Positions 49,173 through 61,000 of a stretch of DNA of 64,000 nucleotides are shown piece by piece. Positions within the stretch are counted from its first letter, which is position 1; each line of letters opens with the position of its first letter. The stretch is from Pogona vitticeps (lineage: Eukaryota > Chordata > Lepidosauria > Squamata > Agamidae), in the NCBI RefSeq assembly GCF_051106095.1, contig NC_135786.1, forward strand, positions 208,625,001-208,689,000, given 5' to 3'. Below the pieces are notes generated by a model. The model did not search any database, was not told where the DNA came from, and saw only the letters and a program-made list of their open reading frames with translations. The translations under genes were made by a program, and so were the position numbers.

Positions 49173-52100
49173 TCAGTCTTCAGGTCTTCTTGATAAGGCG
49201 TCAGCAACACAGTTCACTGACCCTCTGACCACCTTCACTTCAAAGTCATAGTCCTGTAAGTTCAAAGCCCACCTCATAAGTTTGCTATGGTGGCTTTTCA
49301 TTGTCTTTAACCATTGCAATGGTGAATGGTCAGTACACAGAATAAAATGTCTTCCCCAGATGTAAGGCTTGGCCTTCTGGATCGCGTAGACTATGGCCAA
49401 ACACTCCTTCTCCACGGTTGCCAAATGTCTCTCACCTTTTTGAAGTTTCCTACTCAGGTAGGACACCGGATGTTGGTCACCATTCTCATCCTCCTGGCAC
49501 AGAACTGCTCCTACCCCGCTGTTAGACGCGTCGGTGTAGATGATAAACTCCCGGTCGAAGTCTGGAGCACGCAGGACAGGATAGTTGATTAACGCCTCCT
49601 TCAACCTCTGGAACGCCGCCTCACAGTCGCTGGTCCACGGGATGCGGTCATCAGCCCTCTTCCTCGTCAGATCGGTCAGCGGAGCCGCAATCTCGCTAAA
49701 CCTCGGGATGAACTTTCTGTAGTAGCCCACCAACCCAAGAAATGATTTGACCTTTTTCTTGGTGTTGGGTCTAGGCCAATCACGAACAGCTTCTATTTTG
49801 GCCTCCAGGGGTTTTATCATTCCTCCCCCTACCATGTGACCCAAGTATTTTATTTCTGGGCTACCCAGCTGACACTTGCTGGCCTTTACTGTTAGCCCTG
49901 CTGCACTTAACCTCTGCAGCACTAACTCCAGGTGTATCAGGTGATCTTCCCAGGTATTACTGAAGATCCCTATGTCATCAATGTAGGCCACTGTAAAGTC
50001 ACTGAGCCCTGCCAAGGTCTGGTCCATCAGCCTTTGGAATGTGGCTGGTGCATTTCTGAGACCAAAGCTCAGGACTCGAAATTCATAGAGACCAAAAGGG
50101 CTGCAAAAGGCAGTTTTTTCTTGATCCCTGGGATCAATTCTTAATTGCCAATATCCCTTTACCAGGTCCAATGATGAGATGAACCGACAACCCCCTATGG
50201 TTTCAATCAGGTTGTCTAGCCTGGGCATTGGGTAGGCATCAGGAGTGGTTACACGGTTTAATTTCCTGTAATCAACACAAAACCTAATGCTCCCATCAGG
50301 CTTGTCCACAAGGACTATTGGAGAGGACCAAGGACTAGAAGAGGGGACGATTATGTTCTCCCTAAGCATCTCGTCCAGCTCCTTCCGCACCTTGTCCCTA
50401 TAGGGTCCCGTTACTCGGTATGGGGATACTGCCTGCGGGGGTGCATCCCCTGTGTGGATCCGATGCCTCACTCCCTTCACTATCCCCGGCTTGTTGGAAA
50501 ACACCTGTTGATATTTACTATGCAGCATTTTTAGTTCTTGCTGCTGGTCTTGGGTGAGTGCAGGACTGATCTTTACCTCCTCTGGGTTGTATTTTACTTC
50601 CCCTCTACCCTCCCAGAAGGGTAACTCAGCTTCCTCACTCTCAGCTGCTTTTATCGCGAATAAAACCCTCTGTTCCCTTCTGTAGTAGGGTTTTAGGGCA
50701 TTCACATGAACCACCCTCCTTGCTTGGTTCTCCTCTTGCTCTATTAGGTAGTTCAGGTCTGACATCTTGGAAATGACCCTATATGGTCCTGCCCATTTGA
50801 GCTGCAGTTTGTTCTCTCTGCAGGGCCTAAGCCAAAGCACTTCCTCCCCTGGGTCAAAGTGTCTCTCTCTAGCTTTGTGGTCATACCATGTTTTCTGTCT
50901 GACCTTCTGAGCTTGCAGGTTTTCTGCTGCCAGCTCTAGATTTCTCCTTAGGTCATTCATCAAGGTGTCTATGTATGTCACAACGTCTTGTGGGTCATCC
51001 TGGGTGATCTGCTCCCAATTTTGTTTGATCAAGTCAAGGGGCCCTTTCACCCCTAAGTGTGCAGCAAACATGTCAGAGTGACCCCTTTGTAAGATCATGG
51101 GGCGATACTTTTCAGGTACCACCAGCTGACTTCTGATCCCATCTCCCCCTTTTGAGATATTCCTCAGGGTTTCTCTATATAAAATCCCCTTTTTCTCCAG
51201 AAATCTCACTGGGGTTTCAGGTGTTAGCTGGGCGTCAGTCACCTGTTCAAAACACTTTTGGAGAGTGGCGTCTGCCTTTTGCTCCTGTCCAAATCTGCTG
51301 TCTGTGGTTAAGGTTTCCACCACAGCTTCTGAACTCCCCTCTGCTTCCGCCTCTGGCTCATCATTACCCCCCTGAACTGTCCCCGTGGTGGCTTGTGAGC
51401 GTGTAATCACTAGCACCCTTTTCACATGTTCAGCCAGGTCATTTCCCACGAGCACGGCTGCTGGCAGAGTAGATGAAATCGCTATCCGCCAATCTCCCCT
51501 CCAGCCTTGAAAGTTGACAGGTACCTCTGCTACTGGCAGAGAGATTACCTGCCCCTCAATACCTGCTACCTTTATGCTCTCATTTGGGATTATAAACTCC
51601 CGGGGAATGATATCGGGATGGCACAGGGTCACCTGGGAACAAGTGTCCCGCAGCCCCCTATACTGACGGTCAAGTATTCCTACGTCCACCCCGGCTGTCT
51701 CAAACAACTGAGAATCTGTTTTTATCAGCAAGCAGCGCTTTACCTCCACAAGAGGACCATTTTCCTCAGCCTGCTCAGCATAGGTAGCTGTTCCAGACTG
51801 AGTAGCCATGGCAACAGGCTCCCTCTGTGACACTGAGCCTTGCTCTTGCTGGACACAGAACACAGCTTTTGGCTTGGTCCCACTAGAATTCTGAGGCACC
51901 ATTCCTTTTAGCTGCTTTAATTTCTCACACTCTGAGATTAGATGACCCTTTCCCTGACAGAAATAGCATTTTCTGGTGTACTTTGATTCTCTCTCATCTT
52001 GTTTTGGTTTTCCCTCCAAAATCTGAGGTCTTGGTTTCATGTCTGAGGGCTTCCCTTCACCATGGGCCCCTCCCCCTTGCTGGCTTTTCCCTTTTATTCT

Positions 52101-52643
52101 CAAATCCAGCTCCTTTTGCTTGGCCTCAAACTCAGCCCTGATCTGTAAAATTTCTTCCTCAGCCCTAGCTTTTATCTCTTTTACTTTTTCTTCAGTCTTA
52201 TCTCTGATTTCTTGTAATTTAATGTCTTTTTGCTGAGTATATTTTTCAAGATCTTGCTCACTTTGTCTGACCTGAGCCTCATACTTTTCCTTCTTTGACA
52301 TTTCTTCCACTGATAAATTGTTAATAAACTTATTTAGGAACTTCAATTCCAATTGTACCAGTCTAATTTGGTGTTTCAGTTCCATCTCTTTTATCCTCAT
52401 GGCCATTCCCCTTTTCTTGGCATCTGCCTCTGCCTGACTGATTTCAGCTCTTTCTTTTCTTCTGATTTCCATTTCCCTCACCCTCAGTTCATGCTGTTGG
52501 GCTAGGAGCATTTTTCTGAGTTCTGGGTTCTGCTCTCCTGTGCTGTCACCCTGCACTGAGCCAAATTCATCCTCAGAACCTTGGTCAATCTGGGGGTCTT
52601 TCACATCACTCATTTCTGCCATCTGGCTTCGAGTCAAGGGCAT
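49173..52643 (-). CDS. Gag-pol-like frame of the LTR retrotransposon
   Basis: A single minus-strand frame of 1156 residues within the element. By rough residue position: charged coiled coil 40-190, zinc knuckle about 228-241, protease-like about 290-400, integrase-like 460-680, reverse transcriptase about 750-950 with the YIDD box, RNase H about 1000-1140 (YTDASNSGVGAVL). It is a fossil or near-fossil mobile-element protein, not a host gene. Confidence 0.88.
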   Translation of the reverse strand: MPLTRSQMAEMSDVKDPQIDQGSEDEFGSVQGDSTGEQNPELRKMLLAQQHELRVREMEIRRKERAEISQAEADAKKRGMAMRIKEMELKHQIRLVQLELKFLNKFINNLSVEEMSKKEKYEAQVRQSEQDLEKYTQQKDIKLQEIRDKTEEKVKEIKARAEEEILQIRAEFEAKQKELDLRIKGKSQQGGGAHGEGKPSDMKPRPQILEGKPKQDERESKYTRKCYFCQGKGHLISECEKLKQLKGMVPQNSSGTKPKAVFCVQQEQGSVSQREPVAMATQSGTATYAEQAEENGPLVEVKRCLLIKTDSQLFETAGVDVGILDRQYRGLRDTCSQVTLCHPDIIPREFIIPNESIKVAGIEGQVISLPVAEVPVNFQGWRGDWRIAISSTLPAAVLVGNDLAEHVKRVLVITRSQATTGTVQGGNDEPEAEAEGSSEAVVETLTTDSRFGQEQKADATLQKCFEQVTDAQLTPETPVRFLEKKGILYRETLRNISKGGDGIRSQLVVPEKYRPMILQRGHSDMFAAHLGVKGPLDLIKQNWEQITQDDPQDVVTYIDTLMNDLRRNLELAAENLQAQKVRQKTWYDHKARERHFDPGEEVLWLRPCRENKLQLKWAGPYRVISKMSDLNYLIEQEENQARRVVHVNALKPYYRREQRVLFAIKAAESEEAELPFWEGRGEVKYNPEEVKISPALTQDQQQELKMLHSKYQQVFSNKPGIVKGVRHRIHTGDAPPQAVSPYRVTGPYRDKVRKELDEMLRENIIVPSSSPWSSPIVLVDKPDGSIRFCVDYRKLNRVTTPDAYPMPRLDNLIETIGGCRFISSLDLVKGYWQLRIDPRDQEKTAFCSPFGLYEFRVLSFGLRNAPATFQRLMDQTLAGLSDFTVAYIDDIGIFSNTWEDHLIHLELVLQRLSAAGLTVKASKCQLGSPEIKYLGHMVGGGMIKPLEAKIEAVRDWPRPNTKKKVKSFLGLVGYYRKFIPRFSEIAAPLTDLTRKRADDRIPWTSDCEAAFQRLKEALINYPVLRAPDFDREFIIYTDASNSGVGAVLCQEDENGDQHPVSYLSRKLQKGERHLATVEKECLAIVYAIQKAKPYIWGRHFILCTDHSPLQWLKTMKSHHSKLMRWALNLQDYDFEVKVVRGSVNCVADALSRRPED

Positions 52644-53080
52644 AATCCCCCCTCAGAACAGGCTGCTTTAAAAAGTCAAGCCTCAAAATAAAACGACCAC
52701 TTTTTTCCTTCTTGCCTCAGAACCAGCTCTCCTAGAGATTGCTGCTGTTCTTCAGCACTAAATTTGCAACAGTATCGAGTCAGAGCCTACCCCCCTCTGC
52801 TGGGCCTCTCAGCTGGCAAGCTAGCTCACTGTTGCTACGCAGTTTTGCCTCAGCGTTTTCCCGCCAAAATCAGGCTGCCTCAGAGCACCTTAATCTAAGT
52901 CTCCCCAGTTGGCACGTTCTTCTACTAGTGCACCTCCCCGTGAGGTACACCTAGAAGATTACCTACGCGCCTCAGACTGTCCCTGACTAGACCCCCCTTG
53001 CTCTGGGCACACTTGCCAAGGCTTTGCTGGACCGCTGGACAACTGGACCAGTCGTATCCCACACGCTGGACACCAATCAA

Positions 53081-53624
53081 TGTGACAAACCCAGACCTAC
53101 TGGGATCTGCCACACAGTTACACTAAGCTGCCACCAACCATTCCCTATAAAAAGTCACACAGACCAGGGATGGATTTTTAAACAATAAAAGAATTAGGTT
53201 TATTTTAAATACAAACAGGGTAAATAAAACAATCAGGTGAATAAAATAAAGTAACGTGGCTTATTCTCACACACACAAGCATACAGTTTGGTTCACCTAG
53301 AACCTTTAACTTAAAGCACAGACCCTGAACCCATCAGTTCTGGCTAACCCACAGACCCCTGAACCTTTCAGGTTGGTACTCTGACACACAGTAGTACCCT
53401 GTCAGACACCCAGACTCCCACAACAGCTTCTTCTTCCCCAGCTGCTGCTTCGTCCCAACCCAGTGTCTCACAGTCTGTCTCAGCATCATCTCTTCACCAC
53501 ACAGGCATCACATATTTATACAGTACAGCCCCTCCTCCTGATGTCCCGCCTTCCACTCCCCATAGGATGGAACTTTCCCTCCAAACCCATGACAGACAGG
53601 TAACATCAGTGCTGTTATGTAACA
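53081..53624 (-). repeat. 5' LTR of the Gmr1-like element
   Basis: 544 bp. A TATAAATA box on the minus strand lies at 53513-53520. Just inside (minus strand, ending at about 53078) is TGGTGTCCAGCGTGTGGGAT, which resembles a tRNA-Leu primer-binding site. Confidence 0.9.
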
Positions 53625-53629
53625 CCAAG

Positions 53630-54424
53630 ATGACTTCTTTTATCTAAGCAAACAGAAAATACAGCTGTTCCTCCTTATGATGGATACATGCTCTCTCTGA
53701 AAGAGCCCTCTAATTAATGTTATAGAGGAGTAAGGACAGACTCATGAATGAGCACATGGGTGACAATGTCTGGTCAGAAGGTCTGTAATCTTGAAACACT
53801 TATCTAGATACTGTGATATCCCCAAAGTAGCTTACTATTTATCTTTCCTGGCTGAGAGCTGAGTTTATACATTACAATGTCTGGTTGTCAAATGGACATT
53901 TACAAAGATGCCTTTTTGCACTTACAAGATCCAGGTAGCAACTCACTGGCTTCAGACAGTAGTCATCTTCCAAGAAGATAACCAGCTACTTAAATGACAG
54001 ATTTAAAAATGCCAGGGAATAAGAATAAAATGTTTAGATTTGTCCCAGTGTATTGCTGAAATAGTTACAAGGTGGAAGCCATACACAATTCTAGGCCCCA
54101 GCGGGATCCTCAGAAATGATAACAAAATCATATACATGTGGGGGTGAGTCAGAGCATTTGTAACAATAATTTTAATCCACAGTGTAAGGAAATCTGGGCA
54201 GGATCAAGCCTAATACTGTTCTCCTTTCGCATTCTGTTCACTATGTGGCTAAGGAGCAAACTTGGAAAATCCCACAAGCAAGACATGAGCTCATCAGTCT
54301 CCTTCCAGCTCATATTCCTGAGCAACCGGCATGCAGTGGTCTTGCTACCTCTGATACCGAAGGAAACAGAAACGGATGAGAACTGCTAGCATTGATCGTC
54401 TTATTCCTGGTCCAAATACCTTAT
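53630..54424. other. Intergenic between LTR element and CA2 promoter
   Basis: Short stretch of unique-looking DNA; no open frame with recognisable similarity. Confidence 0.45.
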
Positions 54425-54468
54425 TCTTTTAAGAGTAGTCCACCACGACTAGATAGGCGGGATATAAA

Positions 54469-54500
<32 letters not shown>

Positions 54501-54502
54501 GA
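54425..54502 (+). mobile_element. SINE/LINE tail with AAAT repeat
   Basis: ccacgactagataggcggga tataaatt followed by a clean (AAAT)n run. Lies just upstream of the CA2 CpG island. Confidence 0.5.
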
Positions 54503-55627
54503 AAAAAAGTGGCAAATTTTAACCCCCAGGCCTTTAAAACGCAAAAGTCTGGGGCAAATCTCTGCGCTAGGTGGGAGGGTTCAGCCGTTGATTTACTGAC
54601 AACCCCCCTTTTACACCATCAAACCCGGCACGGAAAGAAAAAACCCTTTCCTCCTCTAGGCACGCAGTCGGCCCGTGAAGGGGCAGAAATCGAGGTCCCC
54701 GCGATCGCCAGGGCCGCGTCCAGGGTCGTTGAAGGTCAGGGTCACGGAAGGAGAGAGAGAGATAACCCACCTGTGCTCTCGCGTGCCCCCGAGGTCACTC
54801 CAGGGCTCTCGCTCTTCCGAGTGTCCCCGAGGGGGTCCCTTCCCGGCCACGGCCGGAGGAATGCCGGGCACCGTCCTTTGCCTTTCCTTTCCCTTCCCGC
54901 GCGCCTCCCCCTCCCCGCCGCTCCGGCAGCCTCCCCGGGCCCTCTTCGTGTCCCCTCGGCGCGCACCACGACGTCCCAAGGTCATTCCCGCGCTGGCTTT
55001 TCCCGCCTCCGAGAGCCGGGGGGGGGGGAGAGGCTCCCGCGAGTGGGATGGCAGTCTCAAGAGCGGCGGCGGCGGCGGCGAGCGCGACAGGAGGAAGGCC
55101 CCGAAAGGCGAGCCTCGCCTCGCGCGCCGGCTTCCCCGTCCCCTCGCGCCCTCCTCCTCCCCCCCTCCCGGAACCTCGGCGCCCCTCCGCCCGAATCGCT
55201 CGGCGGGCCTCGAGCGTCTCCCCCTCAAGGCTGTAGCCGCCGACGCTACCCGGGCTCACGGGCGGGTGGCGGGTGGCGGGCGCCGGGCTTGGAGTGACGC
55301 GGCGCGGTGGCCGTTGTTGCCGCTCCTGTGACGGCGCAGGAGCCCCGGCGACCCAGGCGGCGGCGGCGGCTCCCGGGAGCGCAGCATAAGCCCACGTGCA
55401 CGGTCCGCTCGCCCGCTGGGCTGGCTGAGCGCCTGCCCGCCCGCCCGCTCCTCTCTCTCGCCCTCGCTCCGCTCCCCCCTCCCTCCCGGCTGGCTCTGAG
55501 CGCTGCGCTCCGCCGAGAGTCACCTCCTCCCCGCTCCCTCCCTCCACTCCCTCCTCCTCCTCCTCCTCCTCGTCGCTCCCCCCTCCCCTCGGCGATGTCC
55601 GCGAGGGGCATGGAGTTGGCCGGAGCC

Positions 55628-55635
55628 TATAAAAG
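55628..55635 (+). promoter_or_regulatory. TATA box of CA2
   Basis: TATAAAAG, 124 bases upstream of the CA2 ATG, with the 5' UTR likely starting near 55658. A TATA box within a CpG island is known for CA2 in other vertebrates. Confidence 0.75.
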
Positions 55636-55751
55636 CCCCTGAGAGGAGCCCGAGCGCCGCCACCGTCGGGCAAGGGAGAGCTGAGCTGCAAAGGGAGCGC
55701 ACGGCGAGCAGGAACGGCAGCGGAGCAACCCGGCACAACTGAGGCGCCACC

Positions 55752-55785
55752 ATGTCCCATCACTGGGGGTACGGCAAGGACAACG
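55752..55785 (+). CDS. CA2: CA2 exon 1
   Basis: 34 coding bases, ATG to the donor gtgagt, phase 1 break within Gly12. Lies at the 3' side of the CpG island, 124 bases downstream of a TATA box. Confidence 0.96.
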
Positions 55786-57635
55786 GTGAGTCCCTCCCGC
55801 GGCCGCAAGAGTCCTTGCCCCGTCCCGCGCGGGGTCGGGCTCCCTCGGACCTGACGCGACCCGGCTCCGGCCGGTGCCCGCTTCTTGACCGCCCCGCTTG
55901 GGAGGCTCGCCCTCGCTCGGCGCCGCACCTGCTGCTCCGGGCGCATCCCGGAGCCGCCCGCGCCACCTGAGCCGAGGCGCTGTGGCGGAGCTGGGGGGTC
56001 CCGCGCCGCTCTGCCGGCCGGAGAAGCGGGTCAGCCCCGTGTTTCAAAGGCGACACGGAGATGGCCATGTTTCAGGCTCCGACAGGCGCACGCAGCGCCG
56101 GAACGATGCGGAATGAATACGAGGCAATGCGAAGCGAAGGTAAGGTCTGATCCGAGGAGATGCCGGCGTTTGGAACTAGACCATCCCAACTTAAACCGAG
56201 GTCGTAGGAGGAGCGGAACAGGCAAAAGCCAGTCAGGAATGGTCTCTCCCTCCCCGTCCTAGGAGTCTGAGATGGAGAGGATGGAGAGATCTTTAAACAC
56301 AGCTCACCTGGATTGCTGTTGGGGCTCCCTGCTTCTCCTACACCACAGCCACCGGGCTGAACCTGATCCCCTCCTGTCTGATCTATCGATTTATTTATTT
56401 TCAGTCTTCTGAAAAGGTATCTGACCAAACTTCACACATACTCTTGGTGGCACACCACTGGAAGGAGAGGATATTTCGGTCCTTGGATTGCTCTCAAGTC
56501 ACTAGGATGCCTGAGTGGAAGCTGCTGTCCTTCTTGTATGGAATAACCTGGAAGCATCTGAGGAGCAGGGTTTCCATCATCCCCACCACACAATGATGCT
56601 CCTTTTTGTGGTTCCAACCTGTTAAGATAGGAGCTTGGTCCCCCCTAAACTGGGAGTGGAGGAAAACTGTCCATCCAAGCATGAGAAGGTGGCTAGGGTT
56701 AGGGAAATGGAGATGTGAGGGAAGCTCTCATCTCTATATGTCCAGCTGCAGCACCCAGGAAGAGTGAAGGGAACCTGCTGCCCAGTTTGAGCCCTGTTAT
56801 GGATTTCATACCCATTCTTCTGAGAGGAGTTCCCCATTAGCAGTGTGTAAACTTTTTTGAGTATATATAAGGTTAAACCTTAGCAAAAAAAAACAGAAAG
56901 GCTGCCTTCCCACCCCTCCCCATGTTTTAAAAATTATGTAGCCCCATGAACTCAAAGAACTCAAAAGCTTGCAAGTGAGTGCTAATTTCAGTTGATTTTA
57001 GATTTTTGAAAAGTCACGTAACCCTGAATTTCTAGAGACAGGGGTTAGGAATAGACCGGGGGATACTTTACCCAAAATTTCAGTGTGGGTTCCCTCCCCT
57101 CACCTTCACATAGAGCTTTGCAAGTCTAAATCTGAGCTTGTAGATCCCCCTGTTCTTCTCCCAGCTCGCCAGCTGCTCTTCAAGATGATCTGTCTCTGAC
57201 CGCTAGCTTAGGCTTCTAATTCCAACTGGCCGGGATCATTTCATTCTCCCATTCAATATTAATGAAACGTTAAAATGTTAAAGCCTTCTTACTGCACCTA
57301 AGACATTAAGGTCTGTACTGGGCATTTTGTTATGTTTTAAAAATTTAATACCATGAAAATTTAAAGAAAGACCCTGCCATCTGTTTTGTCAGTAGCTTCA
57401 ATTGTTCTCTCTTACCCTACCTCCCATCTCTTTCTAGGACCTGCTCACTGGCATGAAAACTTCCCTGTTGCTAATGGAGAGCGTCAGTCACCCATTGATA
57501 TCCAGAAAAAGTCCACCAAGTATGATGCCTCTCTGAAGTCCCTGAGCATCAGTTATGACCCATCTACAGCTAAAACTATTCTCAACAATGGGCACTCCTT
57601 CAACGTTGAATTTGATGACTCTGCTGACAAATGCG
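55752..57635 (+). CDS. CA2: Carbonic anhydrase 2, 5' part (exons 1-2; gene continues beyond the window)
   Basis: High-activity cytosolic alpha-carbonic anhydrase. Exon 1 is 55752-55785 ([11 protein letters not shown] plus one base of Gly12) and exon 2 is 57438-57635. The start MSHHWGYGK is the classic CA2 N terminus, in a strong Kozak context (gccaccATG). Exon 2 carries [20 protein letters not shown] and [15 protein letters not shown], so the proton shuttle His64 and active-site Asn62 and Asn67 are intact. Residues 1-77 are covered. The zinc ligands are encoded in exon 3, which I cannot find before the right edge, so intron 2 is longer than about 6.3 kb. CA3 upstream on the same strand fits vertebrate synteny. 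Confidence 0.95.
57438..57635 (+). CDS. CA2: CA2 exon 2
   Basis: 198 bases with acceptor tttctag and donor gttagt (a weaker donor than gtaagt). Encodes residues 12-77 and one base of residue 78. The final complete codon is Cys77, where human CA2 has Ala. Confidence 0.96.
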
Positions 57636-57939
57636 GTTAGTGCTTGGTCACTTTGGGGACTTTTTCATTAGAGATAGAAAAATAAGATTTTTTTTTTTAA
57701 AAAAGGTAGTTGATACATATAGTTGAGCAGCAGCAGAGCAATATATATATATAACAAATAGACCTTTTAATATGCTTATGCTAGCTCGTTATGCTGTCTT
57801 TTGCTTTGTTAGTGCCAAAAATAAGTGTAATCTTTGAACATGATAGAAATCCATCTTTTTAAAAATTTAGTTTTTCTTCTTTTGAGGACTTTGGATAAGT
57901 TTAGAACAGACTTGCCAAAGCTAGCATGCTCTGGATATA

Positions 57940-58012
57940 TTAGACTACAGCTCTCATCATCCAAAACAGCACAGCCAGGGTATGATGATGAAAGTTGTAG
58001 TCCATGATTATA
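57940..58012. mobile_element. hAT-like MITE fragment
   Basis: gactacagctctcatcatcc and the inverted atgatgatgaaagttgtagt form a short hairpin typical of these elements. CA2 intron 2. Confidence 0.45.
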
Positions 58013-61000
58013 AGCCGCTGAGTTGAGGAAGACCAGGTTATAGCACATGAACTGTAAGTTAATTTCCCAAATTCGAATCCAACAGAACAATCATATACCT
58101 CTTCACTAAAACTCAAGCTTCACTATAGTGAACTGGAATTACTTCCAACTATAGGCATGTATATACAGTGTGGTGTAGTGGACACAGCGATGGATTAGGA
58201 CTTGGAAGGCACTCAGCTATGGGGGGGCAGGATTGTTGGAGCTGGTAAAATCACCCCTTAAATATCTCATTTACCTTGGAAGTCCTATTAGGGTTGTTCT
58301 AAGGCAGTTCTGAGAGCCTATAACAACAACAAGGTCTTCATAAGAGTTCAGGCTAAAATATGAGAATGAAGCTGCACAGAATCCAGTACAGTAATTGTCC
58401 CTTCGCCCCTTGCAGCACATCCATCATAATCACCTTCTTTTCTTTTTCCTCATTTCCTTTTCCATAGCCAAGTATAAATTAACCTAACAAATGGTGTTTC
58501 ACACACGTTAGTACTCACGTACCTTTGCTGTGACACACCAAACTCTGCCTAAGCTCTATTTAAGCAATTGCACATTCTGCCACTGTGCTCTTGGGATTGG
58601 CATTTATATGAGCTGGATATTTCCTTGCTTCACATTTTAATACCTTTTCCCTTGTAATATATGCTAAGTTATATGAAATGTGTCATATCCTTGCAACAGG
58701 TGTTGCTGAGGATTTGAATTTGCATAGTGAAAGGCAACAAGTATAAACTTAGATATACATGTTTGAGTATATTTTGTGTTTCCAGATCAAACAATTTTTT
58801 TAACACATAAAGAACATTTGCATCACTGCTATACCTGTTCAGCAGAGTTTTGTATATGAAATGTGCTGCATTTTACAGTGTTCTTTGGAGCTGGGATAAG
58901 ATGCAGTTCTGTAAGACGAGATACTTGATACTCAAGAATATGTGGCATGCCAGTATTATCCCCAGGGACCTGGCTATGAGCAGGCATCAGGTTGAAATCC
59001 TCTTCCTTTTTGCTTTTTTTTTCAGATTTTTCAATAAAGGCAGCACTACATTCTTCCCACATTCCCACACAGTTCACTGAGGGCTAGTTAGTCATTCTTT
59101 TGAGCAGCACACTCTGTGCACAATAACATCAAATAAAAAACTCTTATATTGTGAGCCCCCGTTATGGCTATGAGTACAATGCAAAGGTTCAGGCTACTCT
59201 TATGAGTATGAGTTTGAAGACTTGCTTTGTATTAGTTGCAATTTCTCGGGCTGTCTGTGCTGTGTGCAGCAGTTTTCTCCCAGCCACAGCAACAAGCTTT
59301 TAAATGCAAGAAATGGTGCCACTGTAAAAACAGAAGCTGCTGTTTTCTCTAGACACTGCCTGATTTGACTTGCTTGAGCAAGTGTCCTATTTTTCACCCG
59401 GTGTTGGCAGTGTCGTTGAAGGGACAAATTCAAAGCACCTGCAACAGCTTTATCTTAAGGGCTTTCCAAAGCAGTATTGCAAACGATGATGTCAAAGGCT
59501 GCAATTCAAATCCTGCATCTTCTGATTTTTAATAGGACTACTCTGGGAATAAAATAGTTTATGAACGGAAGCCAAAAGCTGCACTTAAAAAGGTTAATAC
59601 CCTGTTGTACTGCCAGCATTTACTAGGAAAGCAGAACTGTAGTAAACACAGAAGGAACTGTAGCATCTCTTTTCTAGCTGAAGTAGGTTTTTAGTTCTGT
59701 CTCACAACACTGCCTTGTATCCAGTTGCCTGCAATATTAAAGAACTGTGGTGAAAAAAGGAAAGTTAAAGGCAGCCAAGACTGTGCAACCAAGTCCTTTT
59801 AGTGATGTTCAGCATGGTAAATATGGCACAGAAAACTACATGGCAAAATATTAATAGATAGATTCAGTGCCATAGTTTCAGCAGTTCATGGACTTGAACA
59901 GTGGCATGGATCTTAGCACTCAGAATCTTTTGTCTTCAGTACGTCTATTCAATTCTGAACCAGGGTTGCACACACAAATAAGAATTATCTTTAAAGGTTG
60001 CAACCCAAATTTTATGATTGGTCAGGCTGCATTTGTTGCCAGCATACCTGGCTCTGGTTCTCAAATGAAGTCCAGATTCTGGATATCTGGAATTCCTGAA
60101 TACTGAGTCTTTTCCCCCAGTTACTTTAGATAAAGAGAAAAGGGGTAGATCACTGGGGTGGGTAAAAATAAGTATGTGGAATTGGGGTATTGATGATCCA
60201 GTAATGATGATAAAAACTTGAGATATGTGCTCCATATATCTGTAACATCTGGATTGCAAATGTATCTGGCTATATATCTAGATATTCATATACTTGCCTC
60301 TTGCAATTTGCCTTCTGAGTGAGTCAAATACCTGTGGTCTCTAAGGCCTAAAGAGAGGGAGAAACAAGAGGAGAGTGAGAAATTCTTAAAATCATTAGGA
60401 CTCAAAGCTTGTTCTTAATAAAGCGGAGATGTTGAGGTGGACAGAATTTAGCAGAGATGACAGAGTTCTGCATTAGCACTCATAGCTGGTGATCCACAGC
60501 ATTGACTGTGGCCATGCCATAATTTTAGCATTGTTTTGTTTTACTGTATTTAACAGTCCTTTGTCATTTGTCTTAGTGCTTTGTTTGAAGAAGTGAACCT
60601 CTCTTTTTATCTAAATCATCATCATCTTAGAACTGCAGAGCTTGGTGAACAAGGCAAATAGGTTGTGGATACACATAGTGCCTCTGAAAGCTTGGATCAA
60701 CACATTGCACTGCCCGAAGGCTGCTATATAACTTTGCTCAAGAATAAGCATAGGTCGAAGGAATGAGTGGAAGTTTTCAGATATCTCCTTGGGAGTGGAT
60801 TGGCCAGAAAACACAGCACAGACATTGATCATTTTAATTTTGCAGCAGTGAGCTAGTCTCGGGCAGCTAGTGCTTGCAAAGTGTGGGTGGAGGAAGTGTA
60901 GGAGGATAGGCATAGAGTGGAAGTGCTCAGAGTAGCTCGATATCTCATCTGTGGACAAAAAAGCAGTGGGGGGGGGAACTGTGGATAGGCTGCTTCAGCA

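Larger units (their letters stand above)
48355..53624 (-). mobile_element. Young Ty3/gypsy LTR retrotransposon, Gmr1-like pol order
   Basis: Complete provirus-like structure on the minus strand: two 544-bp LTRs flank a roughly 4.2-kb interior, and a 5-bp target duplication CCAAG lies at 48350-48354 and 53625-53629. Parts in reading order on the minus strand: coiled-coil gag-like region, CCHC zinc knuckle (CYFCQGKGHLISEC), protease-like region, integrase-like parts, reverse transcriptase (FCVDYRKLN, AYIDDI) and RNase H. Integrase-like sequence upstream of the reverse transcriptase is the order described for Gmr1-like elements. The LTRs look identical by eye, so the insertion is recent. One long frame remains, but some expected parts are reduced or not recognisable, so I regard it as a broken copy with about one or two breaks. 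Confidence 0.9.
54640..56120 (+). promoter_or_regulatory. CA2 CpG-island promoter
   Basis: About 1.5 kb of very GC- and CpG-rich DNA surrounding CA2 exon 1, with repeated GCC/GGC and CCT runs (CCTCCT run near 55550-55570), GC-box-like cccgcccgcccg near 55437, and an E-box CACGTG near 55393. Long open frames on both strands here reflect a lack of stop codons in GC-rich DNA. Confidence 0.8.

Noticed and set aside
54509-55946. Long open frames on both strands (up to 383 codons) around the CA2 promoter
   Set aside because: GC-rich CpG-island DNA is poor in stop codons; the peptides are Pro/Arg/Gly-rich and lack recognisable domains.
60150-60165. cactggggtggg as a possible CA2 exon 3 core (HWG)
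   Set aside because: Flanking codons do not read as CA and there are no matching splice sites.
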